In this document: one piece after another, positions 53,514 through 62,518 of the stretch
Numbering within the stretch: position 1 is the first letter of the stretch
How the letters are laid out: each line of letters opens with the position of its first letter
Origin: an uncultured Sulfitobacter sp.
GTDB taxonomy: Bacteria; Pseudomonadota; Alphaproteobacteria; Rhodobacterales; Rhodobacteraceae
Reading direction: 5' to 3'
Length of the DNA stretch: 64,000 nt
Assembly: GCA_947501805.1 (NCBI GenBank)
Contig: CANMXJ010000019.1
Location: 1 to 64,000 of the forward strand
The notes under the pieces: generated by a model
What the model was told of the DNA's origin: nothing
Seen by the model: only the letters and a program-made list of their open reading frames with translations
Databases searched by the model: none
Position numbers and translations under genes: made by a program

Positions 53514-54317
53514 TTACTTCAGCTGGGTAACTGTCAGCTTGCCTTTGACAGGTTCCGCGACAAACTCAATGTTCTGACCTTCAGACATTTTTGAGATCAT
53601 CGCTTCATCTGCGCGGAAGACCATCTTCATGGCTGGCATATCGAGGTTCAGCAGCGGCCCGTGATCGATTGTGACCTTGCCACCTTTTGCGTCCACTTTT
53701 GTGATCGTGCCTTTGGTGTATTCCACATCGGCCTGTGCCACTTGCACGTCCACTGGTGCCATCGTCATGCTGGCCTTTACCATCTGGTCCCCGACAGCAA
53801 CGGTGCGGAACATGCCGGACTCGTAGTGGCCCGGAATAAGGCAAGCTGCCTCGAACGTTCCGTCATTTGCAAACGTCCAGATGACCTCGCCCGAAGCACC
53901 GGCATCAAGGGTGATGCGGTTTGGATCGTCATGCTCCATCATCATCTTCGCCATTTCGATCTTGTGGGCAGCGTTGCGCTCCACCGTATCAAGGACGAAC
54001 TCATGCTCCTGCTCACCCTTGTTCTCGATCACAAAGCGGATGGTTTCGCCTTTTTCGAAGGTCATCTCGTCACCTTCCAGCAGCATTTGGCCGTCGTCGG
54101 TCTCAACCATGGTCACGTTGATCGTCCGGTTTACTTTTGCAACATCACCGGGTGTTCCGATCATCATCATTGCTGCATGGTTATCAGCGTGCCCATCGGC
54201 GCCGTGGGTCTTCGGCTCTTCAACTTTCACTTCATCATGTCCACCATGTGTGCCACCCGCGTAAGCTGGTACTGCGAATGTGAAAGCAAGTGCAGTCGTC
54301 AAAAGAAGATTTTTCAT
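53514..54317 (-). CDS. periplasmic cupredoxin fused to CusF-like domain
   Basis: The 267-residue protein has a signal peptide (LLLTTALAFTFAVPAYA) and a His-rich N-terminal region (GGTHGGHDE, HADNHAAMMM). The cupredoxin domain has EHEFVLDTVE and ACLIPGHYESGMFR (C-x4-H-x4-M). A CusF-type Cu(I)-binding domain follows, with DHGPLLNLDMPAMKMVFRA near 215. The combination of a Cu(II)-type and a Cu(I)-type site suggests a metallochaperone that feeds the multicopper oxidase. It lies immediately downstream of that gene. Confidence 0.9.
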   Translation of the reverse strand: MKNLLLTTALAFTFAVPAYAGGTHGGHDEVKVEEPKTHGADGHADNHAAMMMIGTPGDVAKVNRTINVTMVETDDGQMLLEGDEMTFEKGETIRFVIENKGEQEHEFVLDTVERNAAHKIEMAKMMMEHDDPNRITLDAGASGEVIWTFANDGTFEAACLIPGHYESGMFRTVAVGDQMVKASMTMAPVDVQVAQADVEYTKGTITKVDAKGGKVTIDHGPLLNLDMPAMKMVFRADEAMISKMSEGQNIEFVAEPVKGKLTVTQLK

Positions 54318-54363
54318 CAGTTTTTCCTGTAAGTTTGGTTGTTTGATTGGTCAAAAGGCTATC

Positions 54364-55722
54364 TCAGCCCTTTTGCGTTGGTTTCGGTGTCAGAATAGTT
54401 TTTGGGCTGTTGTTGGACGCAAATTCTGGAAGTTCTCCAGTCCACTCATAGGCCTGCTCGCCAGGAGGGTTTTCATACCAACCTGGGTCGGAGTAATCGT
54501 CGGCATCGATCCCGTTGCGAACTTTTACGACCGAGAACATACCACCCATTTCGATGGGGCCATGCGGACCCCAGCCATTCATCATCGGAATGGTGTTCTC
54601 GGGTAATTCCATGGTCATTTTACCCATGTCGCCCATACCGGCCGTACCCATTGGCATATAGTCCGGCTGGAACTGTCTGATTTTTTTGGTCAACTGCGAC
54701 TTGTCGACACCGATGAAGGTGGGCACGTCATGACCCATTGCATTCATGGTATGGTGTGACTTGTGACAGTGGATCGCCCAGTCACCCAAGTGGTCGGCCG
54801 TGAACTCATATGCCCGCATCGCGCCCACTGGGATGTCGATGCTGACCTCTGGCCACTGCGCAGATTCAGGCACCCAGCCACCATCCGTACAGGTCACTTT
54901 GAAATCATAACCGTGCATGTGGATCGGGTGGTTTGTCATCGTCAGGTTGCCAACGCGCACGCGAACCTTGTCTCCCTTATTCACGACCAGCGGATCAATG
55001 TCGGGGAAAATCCGGCTGTTCCATGTCCACAGGTTGAAATCCGCCATCGTCATGATGCGCGGCACATATGTTCCAGGATCAATATCAAAGGCGTTCAACA
55101 TGATCAGGAAATCACGATCAACTGGCATGAACGTTGGGTCCTTGGGGTGAACAACGAACATACCCATCATACCCATAGCCATCTGGGTCATCTCGTCAGC
55201 GTGCGGGTGATACATGAAAGTACCCGACTTGATCAAATCGAACTCATAGATGAATGTCTTGCCAGGTTTGATTCCCGGATGGCTAAGGCCAACCACACCG
55301 TCCATGCCCGACGGCAATATTAGACCATGCCAGTGGACAGAGGTATCCTCGGGCAGTTTGTTTGTCACATAGATACGAATGCGATCGCCCTCGACCGCTT
55401 CGATTGTTGGACCAGTCGACTGGCCGTTGTAACCCCATAGATGCGCGATCATGCCATCGGCCATCTCACGCTCTACTGGCTCTGCAACAAGGTGAAACTC
55501 TTTTACCCCGTTATTCATCCGGTGCGGCAAGGTCCAACCATTGAGTGTGACAACCGGGTTGTAGTCTACGCCCGATGAGGGCCGTGCTGTCACCTGTGTC
55601 GCGGCAGTGTCCATCAGTGCCGCTTCGGGCAGACCCATATTCATAGTCTGCCCCCAAGCTTTAGAGGAAACGAGTGTGGCACCTGCGGCACCGGCTCCGA
55701 GTAATTGACGTCTATTCAACAT
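54364..55722 (-). CDS. multicopper oxidase (CopA/CueO-type), Tat-exported
   Basis: This 452-residue protein has a Tat signal (MLNRRQLLGAGAAGATLV). All copper motifs are visible: HWHGLILPSG near 124, MYHPHADEM near 170, HPIHMHGYDF near 271 and HCHKSHHTMNAMG near 327. Methionine-rich stretches at the C-terminal side (MPMGTAGMGDMGKMTME) resemble those that bind Cu(I) in CueO/PcoA. It would oxidise Cu(I) to Cu(II) in the periplasm. It is followed by two cupredoxins and preceded by a TolC-type protein. AAAAGGAATGATGAT precedes the ATG. Confidence 0.93.
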   Translation of the reverse strand: MLNRRQLLGAGAAGATLVSSKAWGQTMNMGLPEAALMDTAATQVTARPSSGVDYNPVVTLNGWTLPHRMNNGVKEFHLVAEPVEREMADGMIAHLWGYNGQSTGPTIEAVEGDRIRIYVTNKLPEDTSVHWHGLILPSGMDGVVGLSHPGIKPGKTFIYEFDLIKSGTFMYHPHADEMTQMAMGMMGMFVVHPKDPTFMPVDRDFLIMLNAFDIDPGTYVPRIMTMADFNLWTWNSRIFPDIDPLVVNKGDKVRVRVGNLTMTNHPIHMHGYDFKVTCTDGGWVPESAQWPEVSIDIPVGAMRAYEFTADHLGDWAIHCHKSHHTMNAMGHDVPTFIGVDKSQLTKKIRQFQPDYMPMGTAGMGDMGKMTMELPENTIPMMNGWGPHGPIEMGGMFSVVKVRNGIDADDYSDPGWYENPPGEQAYEWTGELPEFASNNSPKTILTPKPTQKG

Positions 55723-55736
55723 ATCATCATTCCTTT

Positions 55737-57200
55737 TCAGTGAGGTGCGCCGCCACCGGCGGCAAGTGCTGCGCCCTCTCCACCGCCGCCACCGCCTGCA
55801 CCGCCACCATAAATGGCAGCTGTCAGATCGGCCTGGGCCATGTAGAAGTCGCTTTTCGCGTTTGCAGCTTCAAGAGATGCAGCCAGCTTCTGGCGCACAT
55901 CTGTCAGCAACTCGAATGTATTCGTGATCATGCCGTTGTAGGACAGCAGACCTTCTTCTTCGACCGTTGTTGTCAGCGGCACCAAGACATCCTGATAATG
56001 GCGCGCGATCTTGTAGGAAGCGTGGTAGGAGGCTTCTGCACCTCTTGCTTCGGAACGTACGTTTACTGCCGTTTCAGCAAGCACGTTGGCTGACTGCAAA
56101 TACGCAAGCTCGGCTTTACGCATCCGGGCCTTACCTGAATCAAAAATAGGTATCGCAAATTCAAGTTCAACTTGGGGCGTAATCACCTTTTCGGTATCAC
56201 CGTCCTCACCAACTTCACGCTCAAGCTCCGCACCCCCAACGATTTCGAGGTCGCTGACAATCCGTGTCTGATCTGTCAGGCCATATGCCAGAGCCTGCGC
56301 TTCGAGGCCTAGTTTTGCCACCCGAAGATCTACACGGTTGCGCAGGGCCTTAGCCTCAATGTTACCAATGCTACCAACTGAGCGCGGCAACTTTGGCAAG
56401 GCATCAGGCACATAGTAATCAACCTCTGTTCCCCAAAGGCCCATAAGCCGCGTCAATTCTTCCTTCGATTTTGTCGCGTTCAGGCGCGCCCGCGCAAGTT
56501 GCCCTGCAAGCTCTGCGTTAAAGGCCTGTTCACGCGCTTGATTGGCTTTATTCAGAGCGCCGGTTTCGCCCAGTTTTCGAGCCAGCTCAGAGCCTGCATC
56601 GGATGTCGCCTTTGCCCTCTTGAGATACCCAACGGCTTCGAATGCAGTTACGGAAGCTATCCATGCCTGACGGGTCTGATTGGCCAAGGCCAACGTATCA
56701 TTAACCGCAGCCAGTTGCGCTTGTCTAAAGTTTGTATCCGCAAGTGCGCGCCGTTTCTTACGGGTTGTGGCCTCCAAAAGGTTTGCACGGATCAGTCCCT
56801 CGATTGCGCGGTATGCACCCAACTCTGGCGCACCAATACCCAAAATTCCGATAGACACGATCGGGTTTTCAGGTGTCGACTCCTGCCAAGCGTCTGCAGC
56901 CGACAGACCAACATTGGCGTAGGAAGCTTGCAATCCTTTGTTATTCAACAAAGCAACCTGAACTGCCGTATCCGCAGAGATAGTCTTGCGATGCACCATC
57001 CCATGAACCTGCTTTTTTAAAGCTTCGTTCTCGGCTTGGGTTTCGGCAAAAACCGTCCGCTTCCCGATAGCCGGCGTTATCTGGCTGGCAATATTGGCAA
57101 ACCCGGCCTTCGGCTCGGTATAGACACCCGGGATTGCCGTCGCACAGGCACCAAGGACTAATGGAAAGCCAACAATTAATGGCAGTTTTGAAATACGCAT
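55737..57200 (-). CDS. TolC-family outer-membrane lipoprotein
   Basis: The 487-residue protein has a lipoprotein signal (GFPLVLGACATAIPG) and an OMF fold with two repeats: TRQAWIASVTAFEAVGYLKRA and SYHASYKIARHYQDVLVPL. Its C-terminus ends in a very glycine-rich tail. It resembles CusC, the outer-membrane channel of copper efflux systems. However, neither a CusA-type RND pump nor a CusB-type adaptor is in the window. It could pair with a system elsewhere or export by other means. Start ATG with GGAGGG; it overlaps the lipoprotein stop. Confidence 0.87.
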   Translation of the reverse strand: MRISKLPLIVGFPLVLGACATAIPGVYTEPKAGFANIASQITPAIGKRTVFAETQAENEALKKQVHGMVHRKTISADTAVQVALLNNKGLQASYANVGLSAADAWQESTPENPIVSIGILGIGAPELGAYRAIEGLIRANLLEATTRKKRRALADTNFRQAQLAAVNDTLALANQTRQAWIASVTAFEAVGYLKRAKATSDAGSELARKLGETGALNKANQAREQAFNAELAGQLARARLNATKSKEELTRLMGLWGTEVDYYVPDALPKLPRSVGSIGNIEAKALRNRVDLRVAKLGLEAQALAYGLTDQTRIVSDLEIVGGAELEREVGEDGDTEKVITPQVELEFAIPIFDSGKARMRKAELAYLQSANVLAETAVNVRSEARGAEASYHASYKIARHYQDVLVPLTTTVEEEGLLSYNGMITNTFELLTDVRQKLAASLEAANAKSDFYMAQADLTAAIYGGGAGGGGGGEGAALAAGGGAPH

Positions 57201-57442
57201 CAGTTACCCTCCGACTGTTCTTCGTTAACGGTGCGCCAATCGCGCGGTCCGGTTGGTCCACGGTATGTGTAGCCCGCAAGCGGATCTTGATATCGGATGG
57301 GTGAAACTACGGCCGTATTCGTAACTGCTTGTTGCGCGGTCACGGCAGGCAATGGCGTTACCGTGTATGGAATAGGTCTGATATCTTGTGCGCATGCGCC
57401 AAGTGTGAGGGCTGATGCCCCCAAGAGTAGTTGAATTTTCAT
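57200..57442 (-). CDS. small lipoprotein, cotranscribed with TolC gene
   Basis: This 80-residue protein starts MKIQLLLGASALTLGACAQD with lipobox LGAC. The mature part is proline-rich, followed by a YTYRGPTGPRDWRTVNEEQSE end. The stop overlaps the TolC start (TGATG), so translation is coupled. No known domain is seen. It might assist the outer-membrane channel or bind the copper oxidase. Confidence 0.72.
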   Translation of the reverse strand: MKIQLLLGASALTLGACAQDIRPIPYTVTPLPAVTAQQAVTNTAVVSPIRYQDPLAGYTYRGPTGPRDWRTVNEEQSEGN

Positions 57443-57518
57443 GAGTAGTACCTGACTGATGGACTTCGGGCTCACGCACTAACGCACGCGAAACGAAGGC
57501 TCCCCTAAGAGCCTTGGA

Positions 57519-57923
57519 TCAGATCAAGTATTGGGGAGGTCGCAGAAAGCTCGAAGAATCAATCGAGTTCATCTGGCCATGAAGTATTAGATAAACTTCG
57601 GTCGCTGTTTGCTCGACAAAAACGGCATCCGTGTATGTAAGAGCGACGGAAACGCAAATACCGCTGCAACAATCACCGTAAGATTGTTTTTCATCGGCCA
57701 CCTTTGACGTAACCGCTGACCCATCATGCTGTGTCATAAGCGACATTTGCTGATGCGTGTGATCGTCAACTTTTGGACCTGAGTCAGCGGCCATCGCATG
57801 GCTTTGGCCATGCATTCCCGACGCTGCATGCGATGCAGACGGAGCAGAGAACACCAACGCAACAGCAAACGAAAGGCATGTAAATACCTTCAGCCACGCG
57901 AATATGGTGTTTTTAACTTTCAT
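57519..57923 (-). CDS. secreted DUF2946-like protein with CCSGIC motif
   Basis: This 134-residue protein has a signal peptide (VFTCLSFAVALVFSAPSASHA), a His/Met-rich region (MHGQSHAMAADSG, DDHTHQQMSLM), a GDCCSGICVSVAL motif and a final FLRPPQYLI. The Cys cluster followed by a terminal RPP motif resembles DUF2946-type proteins in copper operons. The protein at 13654-14019 has the same plan. It is probably a periplasmic copper-binding protein of unknown detail. Confidence 0.65.
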   Translation of the reverse strand: MKVKNTIFAWLKVFTCLSFAVALVFSAPSASHAASGMHGQSHAMAADSGPKVDDHTHQQMSLMTQHDGSAVTSKVADEKQSYGDCCSGICVSVALTYTDAVFVEQTATEVYLILHGQMNSIDSSSFLRPPQYLI

Positions 57924-57946
57924 TAGGGCACCCTGAACAATTTATT

Positions 57947-58045
57947 CTAGCCTGTCAACGCGTCCTGCGCTGGAAGGTTTGCGACTTTTTTCGTGACCTG
58001 CGCTAATTGCCGCGCATTGTGCATCTCTAATAATGAATCGAGCAT
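57947..58045 (-). CDS. tiny hydrophilic peptide (32 aa)
   Basis: An ATG at 58045 with GAGG eight bases upstream opens a frame that starts MLDSLLEMHNARQLAQVTKK and ends PAQDALTG. It lies 11 bases after the previous tiny gene in the same direction. An amphipathic-helix pattern is plausible. Function unknown; a leader peptide role is possible. Confidence 0.4.
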   Translation of the reverse strand: MLDSLLEMHNARQLAQVTKKVANLPAQDALTG

Positions 58046-58055
58046 GGTAATAGCC

Positions 58056-58139
58056 TCACAACATGGCCCAAAGGATTGCGGCTAGAACACCGGCCAAGAG
58101 ACCCATCACGACCACTTCAGGCAACGTAAAAACAATCAT
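58056..58139 (-). CDS. tiny membrane peptide (27 aa)
   Basis: AGGAGAATGTCAC precedes the ATG at 58139. The whole peptide is hydrophobic (MIVFTLPEVVVMGLLAGVLA, then a few more residues ending WAML), one helix. It may be the first gene of the copper operon. Such single-helix peptides often regulate or stabilise membrane pumps, but nothing is known for this one. Confidence 0.45.
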   Translation of the reverse strand: MIVFTLPEVVVMGLLAGVLAAILWAML

Positions 58140-58321
58140 GTGACATTCTCCTATCCACGCACGTCAATCCTAAAGTCCAACTTTCACCAGAAATGGGAAA
58201 GAACTCCACTGGCGATAATGCACTCAATAATTTCTGCAATGCCCCCAGCCCTCCCTGAAATTTGGTGCGACCGTTCCAATCATACTCACCCAATATCCAC
58301 AGGTTCGACGAAGTTGGCTCG

Positions 58322-59245
58322 TCAAGTAATCGCTTTCGAATCAGTTTCCGAGGGCCTTCTCGAACTTCGAAATGCCCACATCATCAGCGCCAAACCAACC
58401 CCGATCATCGGCATCGAAAGCACCTGTCCCATCGTCACCCCCCAACTCCCGAAATGAAGCGCATGTCCAATAGGGTTCAAATCGGTCACAAATTGCATAT
58501 CCGGCTGCCTAAAAAACTCAACGAAACTTCGTGACACGCCATAGCCCACCAAGAATACCCCGGTCAGGGCGCCCGGCATTTGCAGCCAGCCGCGTCGCCG
58601 CGCAAGTACCAGCAACAAAGTACCCAGAACGAGGCCTTCAAGTATTGCTTCATAGAGTTGCGAAGGATGACGAGCGCACAAGTCCGCGACACCCAAGCAA
58701 GTTTGCGCAGTTTGGCCGGGAAAAACGACTGCCCAAGGAACGTCAGTGGGACGCCCCCAGAGCTCATTGTTCGTGAAATTGGCAAGACGCCCAAGGAACA
58801 AACCCGGCGGTGTAGCCAGTGCCAGCAGGTCTGCGGTACTGAGGACTGGTTTCTTGTGTCGAGCACAGTATAGAAAACCAGCTATTACCACACCAGTGAA
58901 GCCGCCGTGAAACGACATGCCGCCTTGCCAAACCATCAGAATTTCAAGTGGGTTTTGTAGGTAGTATTGCGGCTGGTAGAACAGGACGAAACCCAGGCGA
59001 CCCCCAAGTATCACGCCGAGGATGATCCACGTGAGTAGATCCTCAATTTGATTACGGGTCAGCGGCGGGCCGTATTCGGTCCAGACTTCAGATCGCTTGA
59101 TTGTCAGCAAGCAAATACGCCAGCCAATGAGCAGGCCTACGATATAGGCGAGCGCGTACCAACGCAGGGCGAAGCGAAAACTGCCAAACTCAATTGCAAA
59201 GAGTTCGGTGCCGATATCAGGGAAAGGAATGGCGGCAGTCAGCAT
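58322..59245 (-). CDS. lgt: prolipoprotein diacylglyceryl transferase
   Basis: This 307-residue seven-helix enzyme attaches diacylglycerol to the lipobox cysteine. Family segments are the early [25 protein letters not shown], the catalytic [15 protein letters not shown] region near 108 and [25 protein letters not shown] near 152, with the conserved arginine. It is probably an accessory copy, as lgt is usually chromosomal. Its start overlaps the ATC-hydrolase-like gene. It could supply the lipoproteins of the adjacent operon. Confidence 0.93.
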   Translation of the reverse strand: MLTAAIPFPDIGTELFAIEFGSFRFALRWYALAYIVGLLIGWRICLLTIKRSEVWTEYGPPLTRNQIEDLLTWIILGVILGGRLGFVLFYQPQYYLQNPLEILMVWQGGMSFHGGFTGVVIAGFLYCARHKKPVLSTADLLALATPPGLFLGRLANFTNNELWGRPTDVPWAVVFPGQTAQTCLGVADLCARHPSQLYEAILEGLVLGTLLLVLARRRGWLQMPGALTGVFLVGYGVSRSFVEFFRQPDMQFVTDLNPIGHALHFGSWGVTMGQVLSMPMIGVGLALMMWAFRSSRRPSETDSKAIT

Positions 59246-60030
59246 TGCTTGTCTTCCTTCCTATCAGATTTAGGAAGCTGTTTTGATCCGCGTGCTTTCC
59301 AACACATGTCGCAAACAGGGTCTCCGGCCGATAGAGTTTGTGGCCTTTGGTAGTGCCCCCGCTTACCATCGGCGGCGATAATGTCTGCACCCGGCGTATC
59401 ATAGCGGCACCAGCTTTGCCGAAATGCCTCAAGCAGTTCAGGATCTTTGCGGCGTACAGCGGCAGCGCGCGCGAATGTCTGTGGCGGGCAATGCGTGAAA
59501 TGTGTGTGGATATCTTCGCCCTTGCAAAAAACTTGAGCATCATAGCCTGGCGCGCCGACTGGACGAAAGGGGAAGATCAACAACCCGCCGAGAGTCCACC
59601 GAAGCCTGCGCCCCGGATCACGGCTGATAATTCGTGATGGCAGCGATGACAGAACCAGCATGCGGCGATACAGATCCCACCCGATGTCAGCCATAACAGA
59701 ATGTGCAGATGCCGCCGCAACCCCCTGCGCCCGCAGCGCTGCGTCGGCGGCGACGGTATAGATCGCTAGTTCCACCATCAGGCGACTGCCAACATTTGGA
59801 ATTTGTGACAGTTCAGCATTTGCTCTCATTTCCGCAGTTTCACGCTCTAGCGTCTTAAGAAAGCGACCAACGTCGTCGGACAACCAGCGCACTGTATCAC
59901 CCTGGGTCAATTGCAGCGTCCGACAGGTCAGATGCCGACGGCTCATGCGTCGAACGTCTCTCAAAAAAATCCACCGCACCGCCCTCCATCCCAAGGGTGT
60001 GGGTCCGAAGGTCGTTTGGCGTTCAGTCAT
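59239..60030 (-). CDS. ATC-hydrolase-like (L-2-amino-thiazoline-4-carboxylate hydrolase family) protein
   Basis: The C-terminal half of this 263-residue protein has family-like motifs: [18 protein letters not shown] near 210 and GDPVCDMCW near 240. A histidine pair lies in HTHFTHCPP near 180. The N-terminal half is helical and alanine-rich. The family hydrolyses thiazoline rings in characterised members, but many relatives have other roles; the cysteines could be catalytic or bind metal. It is coupled at both ends, overlapping the TVP38 gene and lgt. Confidence 0.65.
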   Translation of the reverse strand: MTERQTTFGPTPLGWRAVRWIFLRDVRRMSRRHLTCRTLQLTQGDTVRWLSDDVGRFLKTLERETAEMRANAELSQIPNVGSRLMVELAIYTVAADAALRAQGVAAASAHSVMADIGWDLYRRMLVLSSLPSRIISRDPGRRLRWTLGGLLIFPFRPVGAPGYDAQVFCKGEDIHTHFTHCPPQTFARAAAVRRKDPELLEAFRQSWCRYDTPGADIIAADGKRGHYQRPQTLSAGDPVCDMCWKARGSKQLPKSDRKEDKQC

Positions 60031-60709
60031 AGGACAGCTGCTTTCTGCGACGGTCCCTTACCGCCACTATAATCAGAGGCACCAGCGTCAAAGCGCCCAG
60101 CCCTATCGCAGCCCAGACGGCGCGATCTGATTGTCCACTAACGGCTTCATTGCCGAAATGGGCTAGAATAAAGCTGGCCGGGATAATGCCCGCGAGCGTG
60201 GCTACCGCAAATCGCCAGACATGCAGACGGCTCAATCCGGCAGCATAGCTCACAATATCGAAGGAAATGAACGGCAACAGGCGGCTTGCGAATACCGTGA
60301 ACGTCAGGAGGTTCTGCGATCCAAGTAACCCCGCATCAAGCTTACCACCTACCCACCGGACAAGAATATCACGGCCCAAAAACCTTGCTAGCCCGAAGGC
60401 GATCAGCGCGCCAAGCTCTGCCCCTATGACGATGTATATCGTACCAAGTGTGTGGCCGTACGCCGCACCAGCAGCAAGTGCGATCGGAGCGCTTGGAATT
60501 GGCGTAGCAACAATCGCTGCTGCCATCAGACCAATAATGAGAATTGGCCCCCATACACCAGCGGCGTTCACCCATTCAGAAATGCTGTCACTCTTTAACG
60601 CACCAACAATTTCTGAGAGAGGATCGATGAATATCGCTGCGATGGCAAGGATACCCACCACGACAATGGTAGTCCTCACCTTCCATCCATTGGAGCGCAT
60701 GCGCGTCAC
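60023..60709 (-). CDS. TVP38/TMEM64 (DedA-like) membrane protein
   Basis: The 228-residue protein has about five membrane helices and the SNARE-associated/TVP38 core: ATPIPSAPIALAAGAAYG near 68, LGALIAFGLARFLGRD near 97 and FASRLLPFISFDIVSYAAGLSRL near 142. These proteins are linked to lipid scrambling or small-molecule export, with no agreed substrate. I chose GTG at 60709, eight bases after GAGG. Longer starts add an unlikely hydrophilic leader. It heads a coupled set with the ATC-like gene and lgt. Confidence 0.85.
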   Translation of the reverse strand: MTRMRSNGWKVRTTIVVVGILAIAAIFIDPLSEIVGALKSDSISEWVNAAGVWGPILIIGLMAAAIVATPIPSAPIALAAGAAYGHTLGTIYIVIGAELGALIAFGLARFLGRDILVRWVGGKLDAGLLGSQNLLTFTVFASRLLPFISFDIVSYAAGLSRLHVWRFAVATLAGIIPASFILAHFGNEAVSGQSDRAVWAAIGLGALTLVPLIIVAVRDRRRKQLSYD

Positions 60710-61114
60710 CGAAGGCACCTCAACGGGTTCGACAGAAAGACTGCCAAGCGGTTTCTGGAGGTGGCAACCATCTCTCTGGAATAGAGAGACAGAAACTACG
60801 TATGCAATTGGTGCGTACATCGTCTTCGGTTGCGACACAGTCAATCTTCAAACTGGGTGATTGATATCGAGTGCTGCTACATAACATCAAGCTTGACCTT
60901 CAAAATTGAACGAGTGGAAATCCGCGTTACTTTTGCTTTAGCGCTTCCACCTACGGGAGGGTCAAGACGTGTTTGCGCTGCTACAGCTTGAATCTTCTGA
61001 ACAGGTAGCCGGTGTTGGCAAGATGTTGCTGCACAATCCAATGACGCGTCGGAAACGAGGTGGGCGTCGACCCAACCAGCCGACGCCCGGAAACTCCAGC
61101 TTGCTCTGAGAGCG

Positions 61115-61624
61115 TTAGTCCTTTTCGCCATCGTCGGATTGCCCGTCCGGCATCATAGACCCGCCTTGCATTTTTTGCATGCGTTCCATCATCGCCGCAG
61201 GAGCCATCATTTCCTCGGGTGTCACCGCGCCGTCGCCATCTGCATCAAGATGCTGAAACCGGTCCACCATCATATTGCGCATCATTGCGCTGTGAAGGGT
61301 TTCAAACTCTTCGATGGAAAGGCTTCCGTTTCCGTCAGCGTCATTTTCTGTCAACTTCGCCTGCATCATCGCGCGCATTTCTTCGGGTGTAACGGTCCCA
61401 TCACCATCAGCATCCATCATTTGCGTCATGTTCTCATGCATGCGCTGCATCATGCCCTGCATTTCAGACATATCGCCCATCATGCCGCCGCCTTGCATCA
61501 TCATTCCATGGGTGTTTATTTTGCCTGCCTGATTGCCATGACCATGATTGGACTGGGCAAAAGCGGCCCCTCCGAATGCGGTTACTGCCAGAACTGCTGC
61601 TGCGATAGTTGTTTTACGGGTCAT
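61115..61624 (-). CDS. Met-rich periplasmic EF-hand protein
   Basis: The 169-residue protein has a signal peptide (TTIAAAVLAVTAFGGAAFA). Three EF-hand loops read DADGDGTVTPEE near 71, DADGNGSLSIEE near 95 and DADGDGAVTPEE near 126. The first third is rich in methionine and histidine (HGMMMQGGGMMGDMSEM and QRMHENMTQMM), a pattern that binds Cu(I). It is divergent from the two-component genes, which suggests control by that system. A calcium/copper-binding stress protein is a reasonable reading. Confidence 0.85.
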   Translation of the reverse strand: MTRKTTIAAAVLAVTAFGGAAFAQSNHGHGNQAGKINTHGMMMQGGGMMGDMSEMQGMMQRMHENMTQMMDADGDGTVTPEEMRAMMQAKLTENDADGNGSLSIEEFETLHSAMMRNMMVDRFQHLDADGDGAVTPEEMMAPAAMMERMQKMQGGSMMPDGQSDDGEKD

Positions 61625-61733
61625 TTCTGTTTCCTCATGTTTTGTTTACGATACACTTCATGTGATAGTTTTATGTCCCGGTGAAAGGTCTGTGAAGCGA
61701 GGCATTGTATCACTGTGTCGCAACGCATCAGAC

Positions 61734-61750
61734 TGTTACACCCTGTGACA
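61734..61750 (+). promoter_or_regulatory. candidate response-regulator box
   Basis: TGTTACA (61734-61740) and TGTGACA (61744-61750) are ten bases apart, the spacing of a tandem OmpR-family binding site, and together form an imperfect palindrome. The site lies in the divergent spacer 45 bases ahead of the response-regulator gene, so autoregulation or joint control with the EF-hand gene is possible. Confidence 0.45.
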
Positions 61751-61795
61751 AATCTCTCGAGCAAAGCGCCTCAAGTGTAGGATAAAGAGGACAAT

Positions 61796-62518
61796 ATGAC
61801 GGAACAGCCTCATATACTTGTGGTCGATGATCACCGCGAAATTCGCGATGCGGTTACGCGATATCTGGAAAAGAACGGTATGCGTGCCACCTCGGCGCGT
61901 GACGCAAGTGAGATGGATGAAAAACTTTCCAAAGGGCAATTCGATCTGATCGTTCTCGACGTCATGATGCCGGGCGAGGACGGACTATCTGTATGCCGCC
62001 GTCTGTCTGCCAATGGTTCGATCCCGATCTTGATGCTGACCGCACTTGATGAAGAGACAGACCGCATCGTTGGCTTGGAAATAGGTGCGGACGACTATCT
62101 ATCAAAGCCGTTCAACCCGCGCGAATTGATCGCCAGGATCAAAGCAATTCTACGTCGCGTCTCACGCTCTGAACACATTGCGGGTACTTTGTCTGGCCGC
62201 CGCATCGCATTTGCGCATTGGGTTTTGGATACCGACAGTCAGTTGCTTACAGATGAGACCGGTCAGAAAGTGGAACTGAGCAGAGCAGAGTTCAAATTGC
62301 TCACTGTCCTGCTTGAGCGCCCTCGGCTTGTTCTGAACCGTGATCAATTGCTTGATCTAACGGCAAGCAAGGCGGCTTCAGTCTTTGACCGGACCATTGA
62401 CAATCAAATCAGCAGGCTACGTCGCAAGATCGAACCTGGTCCAGCGCGACCGCGACTCATCAAGACAGTCCGTGGCGGCGGTTATTGTTTGGTGGCAGAT
62501 GTGACGGAGTTGGGCTGA
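61796..62518 (+). CDS. OmpR-family response regulator
   Basis: This 240-residue regulator has a receiver domain with the phosphoryl-accepting aspartate in LIVLDVMMPGEDG near 55 and lysine in LSKPFNPRE near 104. The winged-helix DNA-binding domain spans about 140-235, ending RLIKTVRGGGYCLV. GAGGACAAT precedes the ATG. Its stop overlaps the kinase start. With the Met-rich sensor next door it is a candidate copper-responsive pair (CusR/PhoP-like). Confidence 0.93.
   Translation: MTEQPHILVVDDHREIRDAVTRYLEKNGMRATSARDASEMDEKLSKGQFDLIVLDVMMPGEDGLSVCRRLSANGSIPILMLTALDEETDRIVGLEIGADDYLSKPFNPRELIARIKAILRRVSRSEHIAGTLSGRRIAFAHWVLDTDSQLLTDETGQKVELSRAEFKLLTVLLERPRLVLNRDQLLDLTASKAASVFDRTIDNQISRLRRKIEPGPARPRLIKTVRGGGYCLVADVTELG

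Noticed and set aside
57960-57985. A second CueR-like sequence (CCTTCCAGCGCAGGA, minus strand)
   Set aside because: The dyad is imperfect, no -35/-10 pair with a 19-base spacer fits around it, and it lies inside the 32-residue frame.
60877-61131. 84-residue minus-strand frame after the EF-hand gene
   Set aside because: It overlaps the EF-hand gene end, has no ribosome site and no recognisable motif; the region holds a weak GGGCGTC/GACGCCC stem instead.
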